A stretch of DNA of 64,000 nt, taken from assembly GCA_029891385.1 (NCBI GenBank), contig CM057227.1:58157567-58221566 (forward strand). The letters run 5' to 3'. A model generated the notes under the pieces. The model worked only from the letters and a program-made list of their open reading frames with translations, did not search any database and had not been told where the DNA came from. Source of the stretch: Erythroxylum novogranatense (Eukaryota > Streptophyta > Magnoliopsida > Malpighiales > Erythroxylaceae). This document shows, in pieces, positions 10,872-24,422 of the stretch. A program made the position numbers and the translations under genes. Within the stretch, counting starts at the first letter, position 1. Every line of letters starts with the position of its first letter.

Positions 10872-11216
10872 TCACATGTAACACCCCACTCCCGAGTGAC
10901 CCGAACCCGATATCGTTGGTGACATCCGAGTCCGTGCCCCGCGAGGGTGGCGTACTACATCAGTCGGTCGGTAAAACTCGGTATTTTTTTTTGAACCATT
11001 CATTCCACGTTAGCGCGACAAAAAATAGTAGACGAGAAAACCCTCGCGAAATACAATCATTTAATAATATTTTACAGTAACCAAAAAGTACAATTACAAA
11101 ATTAGGAAACCCTAATGCAGACGCGAACTGATCCCAACCTCTACCTCAACTTGCACCCAGGCATACTCCCGTGTCAAACGGGGTACTCTTCTAGTCCTGA
11201 AAAATAGATTGCAATT

Positions 11217-11267
11217 TTGGATGAGTTTGCGAACTCAATGAGAAACCATCATCGATGGTCCTCCCAA
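11217..11267 (-). repeat. Inverted-repeat module in 3' LTR
   Basis: A minus-strand copy of the module at 9705-9756. Both inner inverted repeats (ACCATC-GAT-GATGGT and GAGTTCGCAAACTC) are intact, while the outer stem is weakened. An equivalent copy lies at 18841-18891 in the 5' LTR. Confidence 0.7.
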
Positions 11268-11712
11268 TTCATGCATCATATAAGCATGAAACAGTATACA
11301 TGCAGTAATTATACAAAACACAACATTGATACAGTCACAGTAAAATTGCAGTCACAGTACAGTAAATATACACCCAGTTAAAAATATTGCCAGATATAGA
11401 ATCCAGTATGCAATGCACATGTGACTCTTTTTTTTCCACCATTTCAAGATTGTGACCGAAGCGCATAACAGTGATCAGTATAGACGCGTCTGGGGAGAAT
11501 TAACTCCCGTCGAGCTCGAGGCTCGGTTCAGTATATCGAGCTCTAGGCTCGGTTCAGTACAGTGGCGTCTCGGTTCACAACTTTCCTTTTAACAGTGTGA
11601 TGCATTTATGCATGAATGCACATGGTTCATAGCAGTAAACATGGTATTTCACAGTCCAATATTCAGTCCAATTATACAGTCTCATTAAACAGTCAATAAA
11701 ACCACATATAGT

Positions 11713-11830
11713 CCACGTAATCCCCGTAGGGCAATCAATTCACAGTAATAATCTATGTAATCCCCGTAGGGCAATCAATTCACAGTAATAATCCATGTAA
11801 TCCCCGTAGGGCAATCAATCACAGTAAGCA
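11713..11830. repeat. Three tandem copies of a 40-bp unit in the LTR
   Basis: Each unit carries GTAATCCCCGTAGGGCAATC followed by AATTCACAGTAATAAT; copies begin at about 11713, 11753 and 11793. The same array occurs in the other LTR at about 19332-19445, there with small deletions in the C runs. Confidence 0.85.
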
Positions 11831-14800
11831 CATAGATTGGAATAACCAACTAGGTTACTCACCTAATAACTTCCACGCTAGTGCCGGGAAGTCTCTGCCA
11901 AGTCTGTGGAACGATGGTCCACTTGAGCCTCTATAGCAAGTTAAATGAATAACCATTACCATTGGTATAAATGACTAAACAATGCACATGAAATCAGTAA
12001 AATGTGTATAATGCATGTTCATGGCAATCCCGGCCCTAATCCAATATTTTCCATAATGAAATTCTATCAAAAATTAGGAATCCATAGGCGCTGACGGTGC
12101 GCAATTCGGACCTCTATAGGTCCCCAATTAAATAAAACAGTGATTCACCGTTCTACTACCCTCGTCGCCAAATTCCGCCTAAAATCCCGAATCTCTCAGA
12201 AAATGAAATTAAATATTCAATATGTTATCAATCCGATGCCTCAAGAATCAGGTCAATCGGACGTCGGACGGAAAAGAAATTGACAAAAGAAACAATCGGG
12301 TCACTTAATACCAAATAATAACAAAAATAATAATATATATATATATATGTGTGCCTTTCTTACCCTTTTTCCAGTTTTCAATCCAAAGTTCCAACCTCTA
12401 TAATTCTTAGCACACAATTCGGAAAAATACAAACTATAGCTTGTTGGAAAGTTTAAGAAAAGCTCTACAATTCTCAAGAAGACCATAAAAATCAATTTCA
12501 CCCCTAAGGGTGTCAAATATCCCATCAAATCTACTGCCTACTCAAATCCCATTAAAACAGAACAGTACATTGCAAATTCCATAACTTTCTGATTCTTCAG
12601 CCATAAATTACCACATAAATATGCTCAGTAAGTTCACAATGTCATCTACAACTTTTATGAACTACCCAAAATCAAATTCCATTATTAACTAGGTCAAACA
12701 ATTCCACAAAGAATCTGTCTACAGAAATCAACCAATCTGGACAGTAATGTTCCAAACAGCATAACTCTTAACACAAATGTTACAAAATTCACCACCTTAT
12801 ACCCCTGAAAAGATAAGGTCTCAAACTCCAATTTTCATGAAGAACTCAAAATCCAATTCAATTTCTAACAATTTCAAAACTGTCATGCAAGTTACTGCCA
12901 TGATCAGCAATTCATAACCTAATGCAGGTTCAAGGTTTGCAAAATCATAATTCCCAAATTTGACCTCTAAAAATTACATGTCATACATCATTTTCAAGAT
13001 ACTCTCTTCCTCTACAACTTTTCAGAAGATCACTCACACCAATTCAGTTCATATAAATTGCTAAAATTGCTTCCAATCCGCAAGCTCACGAACTCAACAC
13101 TTAGGCTAGGTTTCATCAAAAAGCTCAAGACCAGTCAATAGTAATCAGTTCATATCTCCCAATATACAACTACAAAATTAGCAAGATCAGTGGAAATGGA
13201 AAGCTAACTCAATATGTTACAACTTTCATGAAGACCATTTTCCTAATTCCATCTCAATTAATTTAAAAAATCAACAAAGTAATCAGGTCATATATGCGAG
13301 TACTGTTCACAGACCCTACAAACAGAAACTTTCCATGCAAAAATTCACCCTTCTAACATTACAATTTAACATCACCTATTTCACACAAAGTTGAAGCCAA
13401 CATCCCAAAGTTTCATTGGGCACAAACCTCACCTCATTTTCACACCTACACAATTAGTTATGATCAAATCAGTGTAATAGGTCAAAGTAAATTTTCCAGC
13501 ACTTATGTCTAAACCATATTCTATGGTTTCTATACCATTTCCATCCCATTTCTAAACCATCAAACATTCTAAGTAATTAAGAATTCAACCAATACCTCTT
13601 CAATACCTTCACCTAAGCATTTTACCTAAATAGGCAGCACCTTTCCTCTTCCATTTCATGCAAGAATAAACATCAATAGTCAATCCAACGCAAGCTAAAA
13701 CACATTTCAACCATACTATTTTCAAGTCATAACCAACCCTCACTTTATACCCATTAATTCAAGCAATAATAATCATCAATTTAATTCATCCATCATCATA
13801 ATAAATACATTAGCCCTCCCATTAAATGCTCCTAACTACCATGACATTCAATTCCTAAAAGAAACATCATTAAAACATCATATAAAGCTTAATTCATTTA
13901 CTTACCTACTTAGCTTTTCTAACCTTCTCTTCTCTTCAATTCTTTCCTAACAATTGCTAACCCCTTTTTTCTAACCTCATGCAAGTGAAAGCCCTCCAAG
14001 ATAAGTAAGGAACTTGGTGTCTAGAAGAAGAAGGCTTGAAGTTTGGAGGGAGGTTTGATGAAGAAGATGAAAATCGATGGATAAGTAAGAAAGGAGTTTT
14101 ATGCTTTGGATGAGAGAAAGGCAAGTTTCGGATGAGTTGGCTTTTAAAACAATAACTCACCTTTTCATTCCTTTTAAAGAAGTCTCCAAAGTGAGACAAT
14201 GAGCAAACCAAGAAAAGCCATTAAATGAAGTGGAGAGGTGGCAATATAAGATTAGACCAAGCTTAAAAGAAAAGTCAAAGAACAATGGTCTTGAATTTCG
14301 GTGGAATGGTTTCATTAAGCCTCCAAGTCTTCATTTTACTCTTTTCCATAAGGCAAAACCGAGAATGGACATTAAAGAAGTGGAATGAATTACCATAACA
14401 CTTGGCAATTGGAGGAGGCATAAAGAAAAGTCAAAGAACCAATCACTAATTTGATAAAAACAATTAGTCCAAATATCAAATAAATAATCAATCCATCGTT
14501 AAGGGTCCATATTTCGACCCTACCACAAAATATCCAATAGGCCAGTACCAATTGCTACCAATTTCGGTACCAAAAATCGACCGGTTCGTCACTTGGCGAT
14601 TTTTTTTTTTTTTCCGGTCCGGAAATTTCCGAGAATTTCCCCGAATCATTTTTTTGAAAATTACCTAAATTGCCCAAAATTGTAAAACATATAACAGTCC
14701 ACTCCCAATAATTTTCCAAACACGAAAACCACATTTTCAACTACAAAAACACATTTAGGCCATTTACCGGCGATTTTGCCGGTCCGGAAATTTTCTCCGG

Positions 14801-15080
14801 ATAATTCCAGAAAAATTCCCATAAATCCCTAAAAATGTAAAACACTCAATGGCGCAATCCATAAAATTTTCCAAGTACAATTATCCCATAAATTTCACAA
14901 AGATCTCAATTAGACACTTATGCCTTAAATGTCATGAATGCATGTATACCATGTGCATGTGCAAAACAATCATCAGTTATAGAGGCTATATGATGTATGT
15001 TCATGCCGAGTTATCATTCAATACTCCTAACCCGTCCCAATTTACTAAAATACCCTTCCAGTCGGGGATGGGATGTTACA

Positions 15081-15092
15081 ACTCCCCTCCTT
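15081..15092 (-). other. Polypurine tract
   Basis: Minus-strand AAGGAGGGGAGT immediately abuts the 3' LTR start TGTAACATCCC. This is the expected primer for second-strand synthesis. Confidence 0.85.
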
Positions 15093-18000
15093 ATAAAATT
15101 TCGTCATGAAATTCTCATTCAACAGTTCACTATGACGGTTATCAAATGTCTCTGCAAATTTCATATACTTTTTACTCAATGATTCATTTTCCGAAGATCA
15201 CAGAACCACAAATACCATTGTTCACCACTTATTTGGTTAACTCATTATCACTCATCACGAGAGGTGGACTCTACACTACCGTCGATTGGTGATCTCACTA
15301 TCTTAACTATCTCACTTGTCATTACCGAGCTATGACTCAAGACATTATTTTCAACCTATTCACTCATCACGTTTTACCCATCCAATACCCTTTTCTCTAG
15401 TACCATGTAGTCTAATTCAGTATTCCATTAAGTCTGACTTACCATAACCTCCTTCATCTCGTCCGGACGATTCACATTCCTTTGGTACCAATACAATGAC
15501 ATTTAGCTTCATTCCACTATAACCAGTAACACTTTACCTAATACAGTCATTCTCTATATCCCATTGATTCTTTGTTCAAATGCAATTCTCCTTAGACAAT
15601 TCACTGTTCTAAAGTGTTAACGCATTTTATTCAGATATGCACTTTACTCTAGTTTATTTGTCCGATCCTGATCTACTTCAGCTAACCCACGCAGTTTTCC
15701 TAAGTCCTGTCCTTTGCTTCACCCATCACAGTCTCAAATCCATTATGGTCTTTGACTCCTATTAGGCCCTGTGCGGTGTAGCACAGTAAAATCAGAACTC
15801 TGTAACACGATCATAATCAAGCATTTTTCCTATTGAACATTTACACCTATTAGTACTTGAATCAATAATCACTTCACTCGGTACCCGTAGTAACTCAAGT
15901 TCACTCTTCGCATATTCCTACGAGAATGTCTCGCTTCGATTATTTTGCTCAATCACTTTTGTCAGGTACATATACTTCAAGGGAATCACTTAATAATGTT
16001 CCTCCGATTTTACTCGAACGTCCAGATGCAGCATGGAAATCATCATTTTGACTCTTGAACTTTTAGCCTTTCTTAACTCTATCTAGCTCCACTATCTACA
16101 AACTTCTATGGTCTAGTAACACTTCTTTTTTTTTTTTTGCTCCATATTCTACGTGACAATTGGCCTTCTTGAGTGGAAACCCCAATATCTCAGATTTATT
16201 ACATTGATTCGAAATTGTCATTCACTATTTGAGACTACAGTAGACCTTTATCAGTATAATATTCAGTTGTGTATGTCGTTCAAACTCCAAACTTTACTCA
16301 AATTTCATGATGTATACCTTATAGGAATCCAATGTCTCCAAAGCTTTAAACAGTTTCGATGATAACACCAATACCATTTATCAAAGTCAATTTAATTTAT
16401 CACTGTTCAACACTTTCAAACACATTTCGTCTATCATCATAATCACTATCATTTGCTTACTTCACATCATTCCCTATTAGGGTCTTATTAACTTTCTCAT
16501 ACATCACATCATTGTCAGTTTCCCTTTTGAACTTCTTGTCTCCATTCATTTACTCTTTTCATTTGTTTTCCTGTCGGTAACATCGACATGTGCCAATACC
16601 TAGTCATCCGTATTTGGACTTCCATAAATTCCACTTCATTTGAGTATTTTATATATCAAGATTTCCCAACAGTTTTGCATCACATATGGTTTCACATTGC
16701 AATAGGATCACCTCTAATCAACATTCCATTTCTGTCATTGGATACTTTACATTCCCGTACACACACAATGCATAAAACCTCAGTAGTATGCCTAAGTCTC
16801 CTCTTGAGACATTACTCCAATTACCTAAGTCTTGCTACCGTCATAATATTGTTCACAAAATCTCATCAGCCAATTAGTGTCCCTAATTGCTTTTCAATCA
16901 TTCTTAGCTATACGCACTAGCTCAATCAGAACAATTTGATGCCATAAATTAAAGATCAGAACATTCCTTGCACTAAGGTTCCTTGTGACAGTCACATAAA
17001 CACTTTCTTTCACACTTATTCAGTAATCTATACCTCAGCATTTTATCCGGAAGCCAATTAGTAACCTATACAATTCAGACTTCCATAAGACTCCTTTCCG
17101 TTTATGCAAATTCTCAAATGAATAACTGATGCCATAATCATTTCTCATTTCCTCTCATAAAGGTACATTCAGTCCTTCTATGTCTTACTTTAACCTAATA
17201 TAAACTTTACACTTATAGCCACTCATAGAAGCACGTATTTAATCATTCACTGATCATTTCCTCCATGATTTCCATGTATCTTTCACATACATTTTATTAA
17301 TCATGATCAACTACTGTCCAATAGGTACTCCCAAAGGTAAATTCACTTAAATGTGACAACTATTTTCATATCACTATCATTGTTTCATCATTTTTTTTTA
17401 GTTTCATTCCCATAGCATTCATGTGTCAACTTGACCTTTTAAGGTCATGTCCACTAGGCTATACAATGTCATCTTCTTATTGCTTCGTATCTCTTTATTT
17501 TACTCAAACAGTCTATGATAAGGTATTCACAGTCCCCAATACACGTTGATACAACTCCACTGTATCTCCATCCATTTATCTATTTACCTATCCATTTATC
17601 ATTTATGTGTCCAAATCCACATATTCAACCAATCCAAAATTTCCCGATATACAATCAGTAAAAATTGTCAGTCTGTCTTTTTCCCTTACGATTTTATTAT
17701 ACTGATTTCCAAACCCTTATCACAATATTCGCGTAACCATTTCAGTCTCACGCTTATGTGCTCAAAATCCTTCCCGTTTCACGAGGTCATTTCAGTTTAT
17801 CTGTACACTTTTATCTCACCATGTCTACTTTTTCTTACCCTACTAGGTACTCTTTCAGTTCTAGGTAAACCATTACGGTACAATATTGCTCTTATTACAA
17901 TCTATCATCATCTCTCTATGATATCTACTAATATCTAACACAAATACAGTGAATCCATATCTACCTAATCAGACCATCTACACTTTACTCAGTTCCAATG

Positions 18001-18477
18001 TTTCCCAGTTCATCACATATACAGTCAGAGCTGTAATTACCTAATCATCCCGGACTTTTCATCTCATTAGGCCTACTATAACCAGTATGCTTCCCATATC
18101 TTTAGTGGACCTCTCCTAGTTCTAGACATATTCATTTTTCTATCACCACAATATTACCATTTTAATCCGGGAATTCATTGATATCAATTCTTTCCTTAAC
18201 TGCCTAGGCCAACTAACAGATCATTCTAACCACAATGCAGCTTCAATCTCCTTATCCATTTTTTTTCCTTTTTCCTAATTGTTTATACACTTTCAGGGGT
18301 TCCCCCTCGAACACAGTCTCACTGTTCTCTCACTTAGTCACTTGACACGTATGCACATGTAGGATTTCTACCCGTGTGACTCTAACTAGGGATCAGTTAC
18401 TACGGTCTGCAATGACACGACTCATCTGCATGCACCCTATGTTTCAGACTGTGCCCAGATACATTACGTACTACTGG

Positions 18478-18489
18478 GCTCTGATACCA
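18478..18489 (-). other. Primer-binding site (initiator tRNA-Met)
   Basis: Minus-strand TGGTATCAGAGC, the usual plant initiator-Met primer sequence, 6 bp inside the 5' LTR that ends at 18496. Confidence 0.92.
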
Positions 18490-18495
18490 CCTAAA

Positions 18496-21400
18496 TGTAA
18501 CACCCCACTCCCGAGTGACCCGAACCCGATATCGTTGGTGACATCCGAGTCCGTGCCCCGCGAGGGTGGCGTACTACATCAGTCGGTCGGTAAAACTCGG
18601 TATTTTTTTTTTTGAACCATTCATTCCACGTTAGCGCGACAAAAAATAGTAGACAGTAGAAAACCCTTGCAGTAAATACAATCATTTAATAATATTTTAC
18701 AGTAACCAAAAAGTACAATTACAAAATTAGGAAACCCTAATGCAAACGCTGATCGATCCCAACCTCTACCTCAACTTGCACCTGTGCATACTCCCGTGTC
18801 AAACGGGTACTCTTCTAGTCCCGAAAAATAGATTGCAATTTTGGATGAGTTTGCGAACTCAATGAGAAACCATCATCGATGGTCCTCCCAATTCATGCAT
18901 CATATAAGCATGAAACAGTATACATGCAGTAATTATACAAAACACAACATTGATACAATCCACAAGAAATTGCAGTCACAATACAAGTAATATACACCCA
19001 GCTAAAAATATTGCGGATATAGAATCCAAGATGCAATGCACATGTGACTCTTTTTTTTCACCATTTCATGATGTGACCGAAAGCGCATAATAAAGGATCA
19101 AGATAGACGCGTGCGGGAGAATTAACTCCGTCGAGCTCGAGGCTCGGTTCAGTATATCGAGCTCTAGGCTCGGTTCAGTACAGTGGCATCTCGGTTCACA
19201 ACTTTCCTTTTAACAGTGTGATGCATTTGTGCATGAATGCACATGGTTCATAGCGAAGAAACATGGTATTTCACATCCAATATTCAGTCCAATTATACGC
19301 CTCATTAAACATCAATAAAACCACATGTAGTCCACGTAATCCCGTAGGGCAATCAATTCACAAGAATAATCTATGTAATCCCGTAGGCAATCAATTCACA
19401 GTAATAATCCATGTAATCCCCGTAGGGCAATCAATCACAGTAAGCACATAGATTGGAATAACCAACTAGGTTACTCACCTAATAACTTCCACGCTAGTGC
19501 CGGGAAGTCTCTGCCAAGTCTGTGGAACGATGGTCCACTTGAGCCTCTATAGCAAGTTAAATGAATAACCATTACCATTGGTATAAATGACTAAACAATG
19601 CACATGAAATCAATGTAAAATGTGTATAATGCATGTTCATGGCAATCCCGGCCCTAATCCAATATTTTCCATAATGAAATTCTATCAAAAATTAGGAATC
19701 CATAGGCGCTGACGGTGCGCAATTCGGACCTCTATAGGTCCCCAATTAAATAAAACAGTGATTCACCGCCTGCTACCCGCCACGTCAAATTCCGTCTAAA
19801 ATCCGAATCTCTCAGAAAATGAAATTAAATATTCAATATGTTATCAATCCGATGCCTCAAGAATCAGGTCAATCGGACGTCGGACAGAAAAGAAATTGAC
19901 AAAAGAAACAATCGGGTCACTTAATACCAAATAATAACAAAAATAATAATATATATATATATATGTGCCTTTCTTACCCTTTTTCCAGTTTTCAATCCAA
20001 AGTTCCAACCTCTATAATTCTTAGCACACAATTCGGAAAAATACAAACTATAGCTTGTTGGAAAGCTTAAGAAAAGCTCTACAATTCTCAAGAAGACCAT
20101 AAAAATCAATTTCACCCCTAAGGGTGTCAAATATCTCATCAAATCTACTGCCTACTCAAATCCCATTAAAACAGAACAGTACATTGCAAATTCCATAACT
20201 TTCTGATTCTTCAGCCATAAATTACCACATAAATATGCTCAGTAAGTTCACAATGTCATCTACAACTTTCATGAACTACCCAAAATCAAATTCCATTATT
20301 AACTAGGTCAAACAATTCCACAAAGAATCTGTCTACAGAAATCAACCAATCTGGACAGTAATGTTCCAAACAGCATAACTCTTAACACAAATGTTACAAA
20401 ATTCACCACCTTATACCCCTGAAAAGATAAGGTCTCAAACTCCAATTTTCATGAAGAACTCAAAATCCAATTCAATTTCTAACAATTTCAAAACTGTCAT
20501 GCAAGTTACTGCCATGATCAGCAATTCATAACCTAATGCAGGTTCAAGGTTTGCAAAATCATAATTCCCAAATTTGACCTCTAAAAATTACATGTCATAC
20601 ATCATTTTCAAGATACTCTCTTCCTCTACAACTTTTCAGAAGATCACTCACACCAATTCAGTTCATATAAATTGCTAAAATTGCTTCCAATCCGCAAGCT
20701 CACGAACTCAACACTTAGGCTAGGTTTCATCAAAAAGCTCAAGACCAGTCAATAGTAATCAGTTCATATCTCCCAATATACAACTACAAAATTAGCAAGA
20801 TCAGTGGAAATGGAAAGCTAACTCAATATGTTACAACTTTCATGAAGACCATTTTCCCTAATTCCATCTCAATTAATTTAAAAAAATCAACAAAGTAATC
20901 AGGTCATATATGCGAGTACTGTTCACAGACCCTACAAACAGAAACTTTCCATGCAAAAATTCACCCTTCTAACATTACAATTTAACATCACCTATTTCAC
21001 ACAAAGTTGAAGCCAACATCCCAAAGTTTCATTGGGCACAAACCTCACCTCATTTTCACACCTACACAATTAGTTATGATCAAATCAGTGTAATAGGTCA
21101 AAGTAAATTTTCCAGCACTTATGTCTAAACCATATTCTATGGTTTCTATACCATTTCCATCCCATTTCTAAACCATCAAACATTCTAAGTAATTAAGAAT
21201 TCAACCAATACCTCTTCAATACCTTCACCTAAGCATTTTACCTAAATAGGCAGCACCTTTCCTCTTCCATTTCATGCAAGAATAAACATCAATAGTCAAT
21301 CCAACGCAAGCTAAAACACATTTCAACCATACTATTTTCAAGTCATAACCAACCCTCACTTTATACCCATTAATTCAAGCAATAATAATCATCAATTTAA

Positions 21401-22696
21401 TTCATCCATCATCATAATAAATACATTAGCCCTCCCATTAAATGCTCCTAACTACCATGACATTCAATTCCTAAAAGAAACATCATTAAAACATCATATA
21501 AAGCTTAATTCATTTACTTACCTACTTAGCTTTTCTAACCTTCTCTTCTCTTCAATTCTTTCCTAACAATTGCTAACCCCTTTTTTCTAACCTCATGCAA
21601 GTGAAAGCCCTCCAAGATAAGTAAGGAACTTGGTGTCTAGAAGAAGAAGGCTTGAAGTTTGGAGGGAGGTTTGATGAAGAAGATGAAAATCGATGGATAA
21701 GTAAGAAAGGAGTTTTATGCTTTGGAGGAGAGAAAGGCAAGTTTCGGATGAGTTGGCTTTTAAAAACAATAACTCACCTTTTTCATTCCTTTTTAAAGAA
21801 GTCTCCGAAAGTGAGACAATGAGCAAACCAAGAAAAGCCATTAAATGAAGTGGAGAGGTGGCAATATAAGATTAGACCAAGCTTAAAAGAAAAGTCAAAG
21901 AACAATGGTCTTGAATTTCGGTGGAATGGTTTCATTAAGCCTCCAAGTCTTCATTTTACTCTTTTCCATAAGGCAAAACCGAGAATGGACATTAAAGAAG
22001 TGGAATGAATTACCATAACACTTGGCAATTGGAGGAGGCATAAAGAAAAGTCAAAGAACCAATCACTAATTTGATAAAAACAATTAGTCCAAATACCAAA
22101 TAAATAATCAATCCATCGTTAAGGGTCCATATTTCGACCCTACCACAAAATATCCAATAGGCCAGTACCAATTGCTACCAATTTCGGTACCAAAATCGAA
22201 TTTAAATCATCACTTGATTTTTTTTTTTCCGGTCCGGAAATTTCCGAGAATTTCCCCGAATCATTTTTTTGAAAATTACCTAAATTGCCCAAAATTGTAA
22301 AACATATAACAGTCCACTCCCAATAATTTTCCAAACACGAAAACCACATTTTCAACTACAAAAACACATTTAGGCCATTTACCGGCGATTTTGCCGGTCC
22401 GAAAATTTTCTCCGGATAATTCCAGAAAAATCCCCATAAATCCCTAAAAATGTAAAACACTCAATGCCGCAATCCATAAAATTTTCCAAGTACAATTATC
22501 CCATAAATTTCACAAAAGATCTCAATTAGACACTTATGCCGGAAATGTCATGAATGCATGTATACCATGTGCATGTGCAAAACAATCATCAGTTATAGAG
22601 GCTATATGATGTATGTTCATGCCGAGTTATCATTCAATACTCCTAACCCGTCCCAATTTACTAAAATACCCTTCCAGTCGGGGATGGGATGTTACA
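18496..22696 (-). repeat. 5' LTR of LARD-like element
   Basis: A 4201-bp partner of 10877-15080 with the same termini. Differences are concentrated at about 18640-19450 and 19760-19810, in CAG- and CG-rich sequence and C runs; most of the remainder is nearly identical. Confidence 0.92.
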
Positions 22697-22701
22697 TCAC
22701 A

Positions 22702-22977
22702 AGTTGATAGCACTAGATGATAGTTGCAGTTGTGATGCAATTGATATGACCGATACCTACCGATTGGCCCAAGGTGGCTTATTAGGTTAACCCAAGGTCA
22801 TTCTTAGTGATTTCATATATCAACCCACTAGGACATTTTGTGATAATTTTTCTTTGATTTATAGTGAAGGCTATAAATTCTTTGAAACTAGTGGGAGTTA
22901 TATACATGCCATGTAAGTCCTTATGATTATGCATGTATTATATTCTAACATTCTTTCTCTCTTCACGTTGATTGAAG
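22702..22977 (+). mobile_element. Leader of old Ty1/copia element
   Basis: Untranslated sequence directly upstream of a degenerate copia gag start. Its 5' part was separated from any upstream LTR by the LARD-like insertion. No primer site is visible in this piece. Confidence 0.5.
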
Positions 22978-23770
22978 ATGTCTTCCAATGTGAATTTGCG
23001 CTCACTTATGGATTCTAGTAAATTGACTAGACCTAGTTTTCTTAATTGGATGATAAATTTAAGAATTATTCTCATATCTGAGGAGCTAGGCTATGTCCTA
23101 GACGTTCCACTTCCTGATCCCCCTGTTGCTAATGCTTCTGATGAGGATCAGAGAGCATATCGTAAGCATCTCAAAGATAGTGACCTAGCTTCCTACATTA
23201 TGCTAGCCTCTATGTCACCAGAGTTGCAGAAGCAGTATGAGTCTATGGATGCTTATACCATCTTAGAGAGCTTTTTAATGATTAAGCTTGGTTTGAAAGG
23301 TTCGAGACCTTGAGGCTACTTGTCATGACTAAGATGACTTTGGGGGCATTTGCAGTGCAGTATGCACTGAAGATGAATGGTTATATTGAGAGGTTGGACA
23401 CCTTGGGTTTTGTTATGGAATATGAATTAAGTGCTGACTTAATTCTGGTTGGATTGTCTGATAGTTTTTCACAGTTTGTGTTGAACTATCAGATGAACCA
23501 AATCTCCATGACAATCCCTGCGTTGATCAATCTGCTTAAGACAGCAGAGTAAGTTATCTAAAAGGATAGCAAGTCAATACTAGTGGTGGACTCTTCTTCT
23601 TCTGGTTCAAGAAAAAAGAACCTAAAGAAGAAAAGGTCCAAGAAACCAAAAAGAAGTGCAGCCAAAAAGAAACTTAAAGAGACTACGCTGAAAGGAACTT
23701 GCTTCATTGTGGCAAGACTGGCCACTAGAAGCAAAAATGTAAAGTCTATCTAAAGTCCTTGAAGAAGAAG
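22978..23770 (+). pseudogene. Decayed Ty1/copia gag (outer, older element)
   Basis: Begins with an N-terminus of copia gag type, with a KLTRPSFLNWMINLRIIL stretch like the common LTGPNFLDWYRNLRIVL motif. A stop and frame change follow near 23312 and a second stop at 23550. Further on, about 23695-23750, a CCHC zinc-knuckle remnant can be followed (CFHC...H...C pattern), but with one base lost in the first Cys pair and a stop where a Trp is usual. Gag packages element RNA; this copy cannot. It belongs to the element that resumes at 34088. Confidence 0.8.
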
Positions 23771-23839
23771 TAGGCATCAGACGCCCCGGCTCCTTCAAGT
23801 ATGCTTGTCACTGAGGTTAATATTGTTTCTAATCATAAC

Positions 23840-24417
23840 ATATGGGTATTAGATACTGATTGTAGCTCACACATATGTAATGATATGTAAGGCCTCAAGG
23901 ACAGTAGATAACTCATAAAGGAAGAATTGGACTTGCGTGTGGACAATGGAGCAAGAGTTGTTGTATTAGCTGTAAGCATTTATTTTTTATCACTCCCCAA
24001 TGGACTTGTAATTAAACTGGAAGATTGTTACTTTGTACCTATTTTAACAAAGAACATATTGTTTGTTTCTTGTTTAAATAAAGTTGGTTTCCATTTGAAT
24101 TTCAATAGCAATGGTTATTCTATTAATTTGAATGGAATGCTTTATAGTACTAGTACATTACTCAATGGAATTTACATATTAGATATGTTGCATCCAATTA
24201 TGAATATCCATGACACGAAAAGACATAAAAGAGATAATTTAAAATCAATTTACTTATGGCATTGTCGTCTTGGCCATATAAATGAGAGACACATAGCCAA
24301 TCTCCATAAGAGTGGTAGTTTAGGGTTATTTGATTATGAATCATATGACATGTGTGAATCTTGTTTATTAGAAAAGATGACCAAGTTACCCTTTAACGGA
24401 AAGGATGAATGAGAGAT
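23840..24417 (+). pseudogene. Copia protease and GAG-pre-integrase remnant (outer element, part 1)
   Basis: The aspartic-protease motif reads WVLDTDCSSHIC, with Asp where the catalytic DTG has Gly. An open stretch at 23927-24412 carries FVPILTKNILFVSCL and the zinc-binding LWHCRLGHINERH...CESC pattern of the GAG-pre-integrase domain. Just after CESCLLEKMTKLPF the frame is interrupted by the inserted copia element at 24423. The remaining integrase and reverse transcriptase continue at 34088. Confidence 0.85.
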
Positions 24418-24422
24418 TAGAG

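Larger units (their letters stand above)
10877..15080 (-). repeat. 3' LTR of LARD-like element
   Basis: Runs from TGTAACACCCC to GGGATGTTACA on the plus strand and is 4204 bp. It is nearly identical over long stretches to 18496-22696 (for example, the region starting about 12540 against about 20160). The minus-strand ORFs at 12301, 13957 and 14555 recur in the other LTR, with no recognisable domain. They are not called as genes. Confidence 0.92.
15081..18495 (-). other. Non-coding internal region of LARD-like element
   Basis: 3.4 kb between the LTRs, pyrimidine-rich on the plus strand and so purine-rich in the element's own orientation. No gag, protease, reverse transcriptase, RNase H or integrase motif is visible on the minus strand. 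Plus-strand ORFs such as 16588-16920 and 17546-17938 lie antisense to the element, have low-complexity composition and are not called as genes. Confidence 0.8.
10872..22701 (-). mobile_element. LARD-like non-autonomous LTR retrotransposon with TSD TCACA
   Basis: A structurally complete element (10877-22696, 11.8 kb) flanked by TCACA at 10872-10876 and 22697-22701. The two LTRs are 4204 and 4201 bp and end TGTAACA/TGTTACA. The minus-strand primer site TGGTATCAGAGC lies 6 bp inside the right (5') LTR, and the polypurine tract AAGGAGGGGAGT abuts the left (3') LTR, preceded by GACGAAATTTTATAAGG, a phrase typical of plant Ty3/gypsy 3' ends. The 3415-bp internal region has no minus-strand ORF of 60 codons or more. 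LTRs over 4 kb with about 3.5 kb of non-coding interior match the large retrotransposon derivative (LARD) class described in cereals. It must depend on proteins of another element. Confidence 0.92.

Noticed and set aside
12301..14740. Minus-strand ORFs in the left giant LTR, repeated at 19921-22355
   Set aside because: They recur only because the LTRs are duplicates. They show no known domain and some frames differ between copies through indels.
16588..17938. Plus-strand ORFs of 110 and 130 codons inside the LARD-like element
   Set aside because: Antisense to the element's primer site and polypurine tract; composition is that of pyrimidine-rich non-coding sequence.
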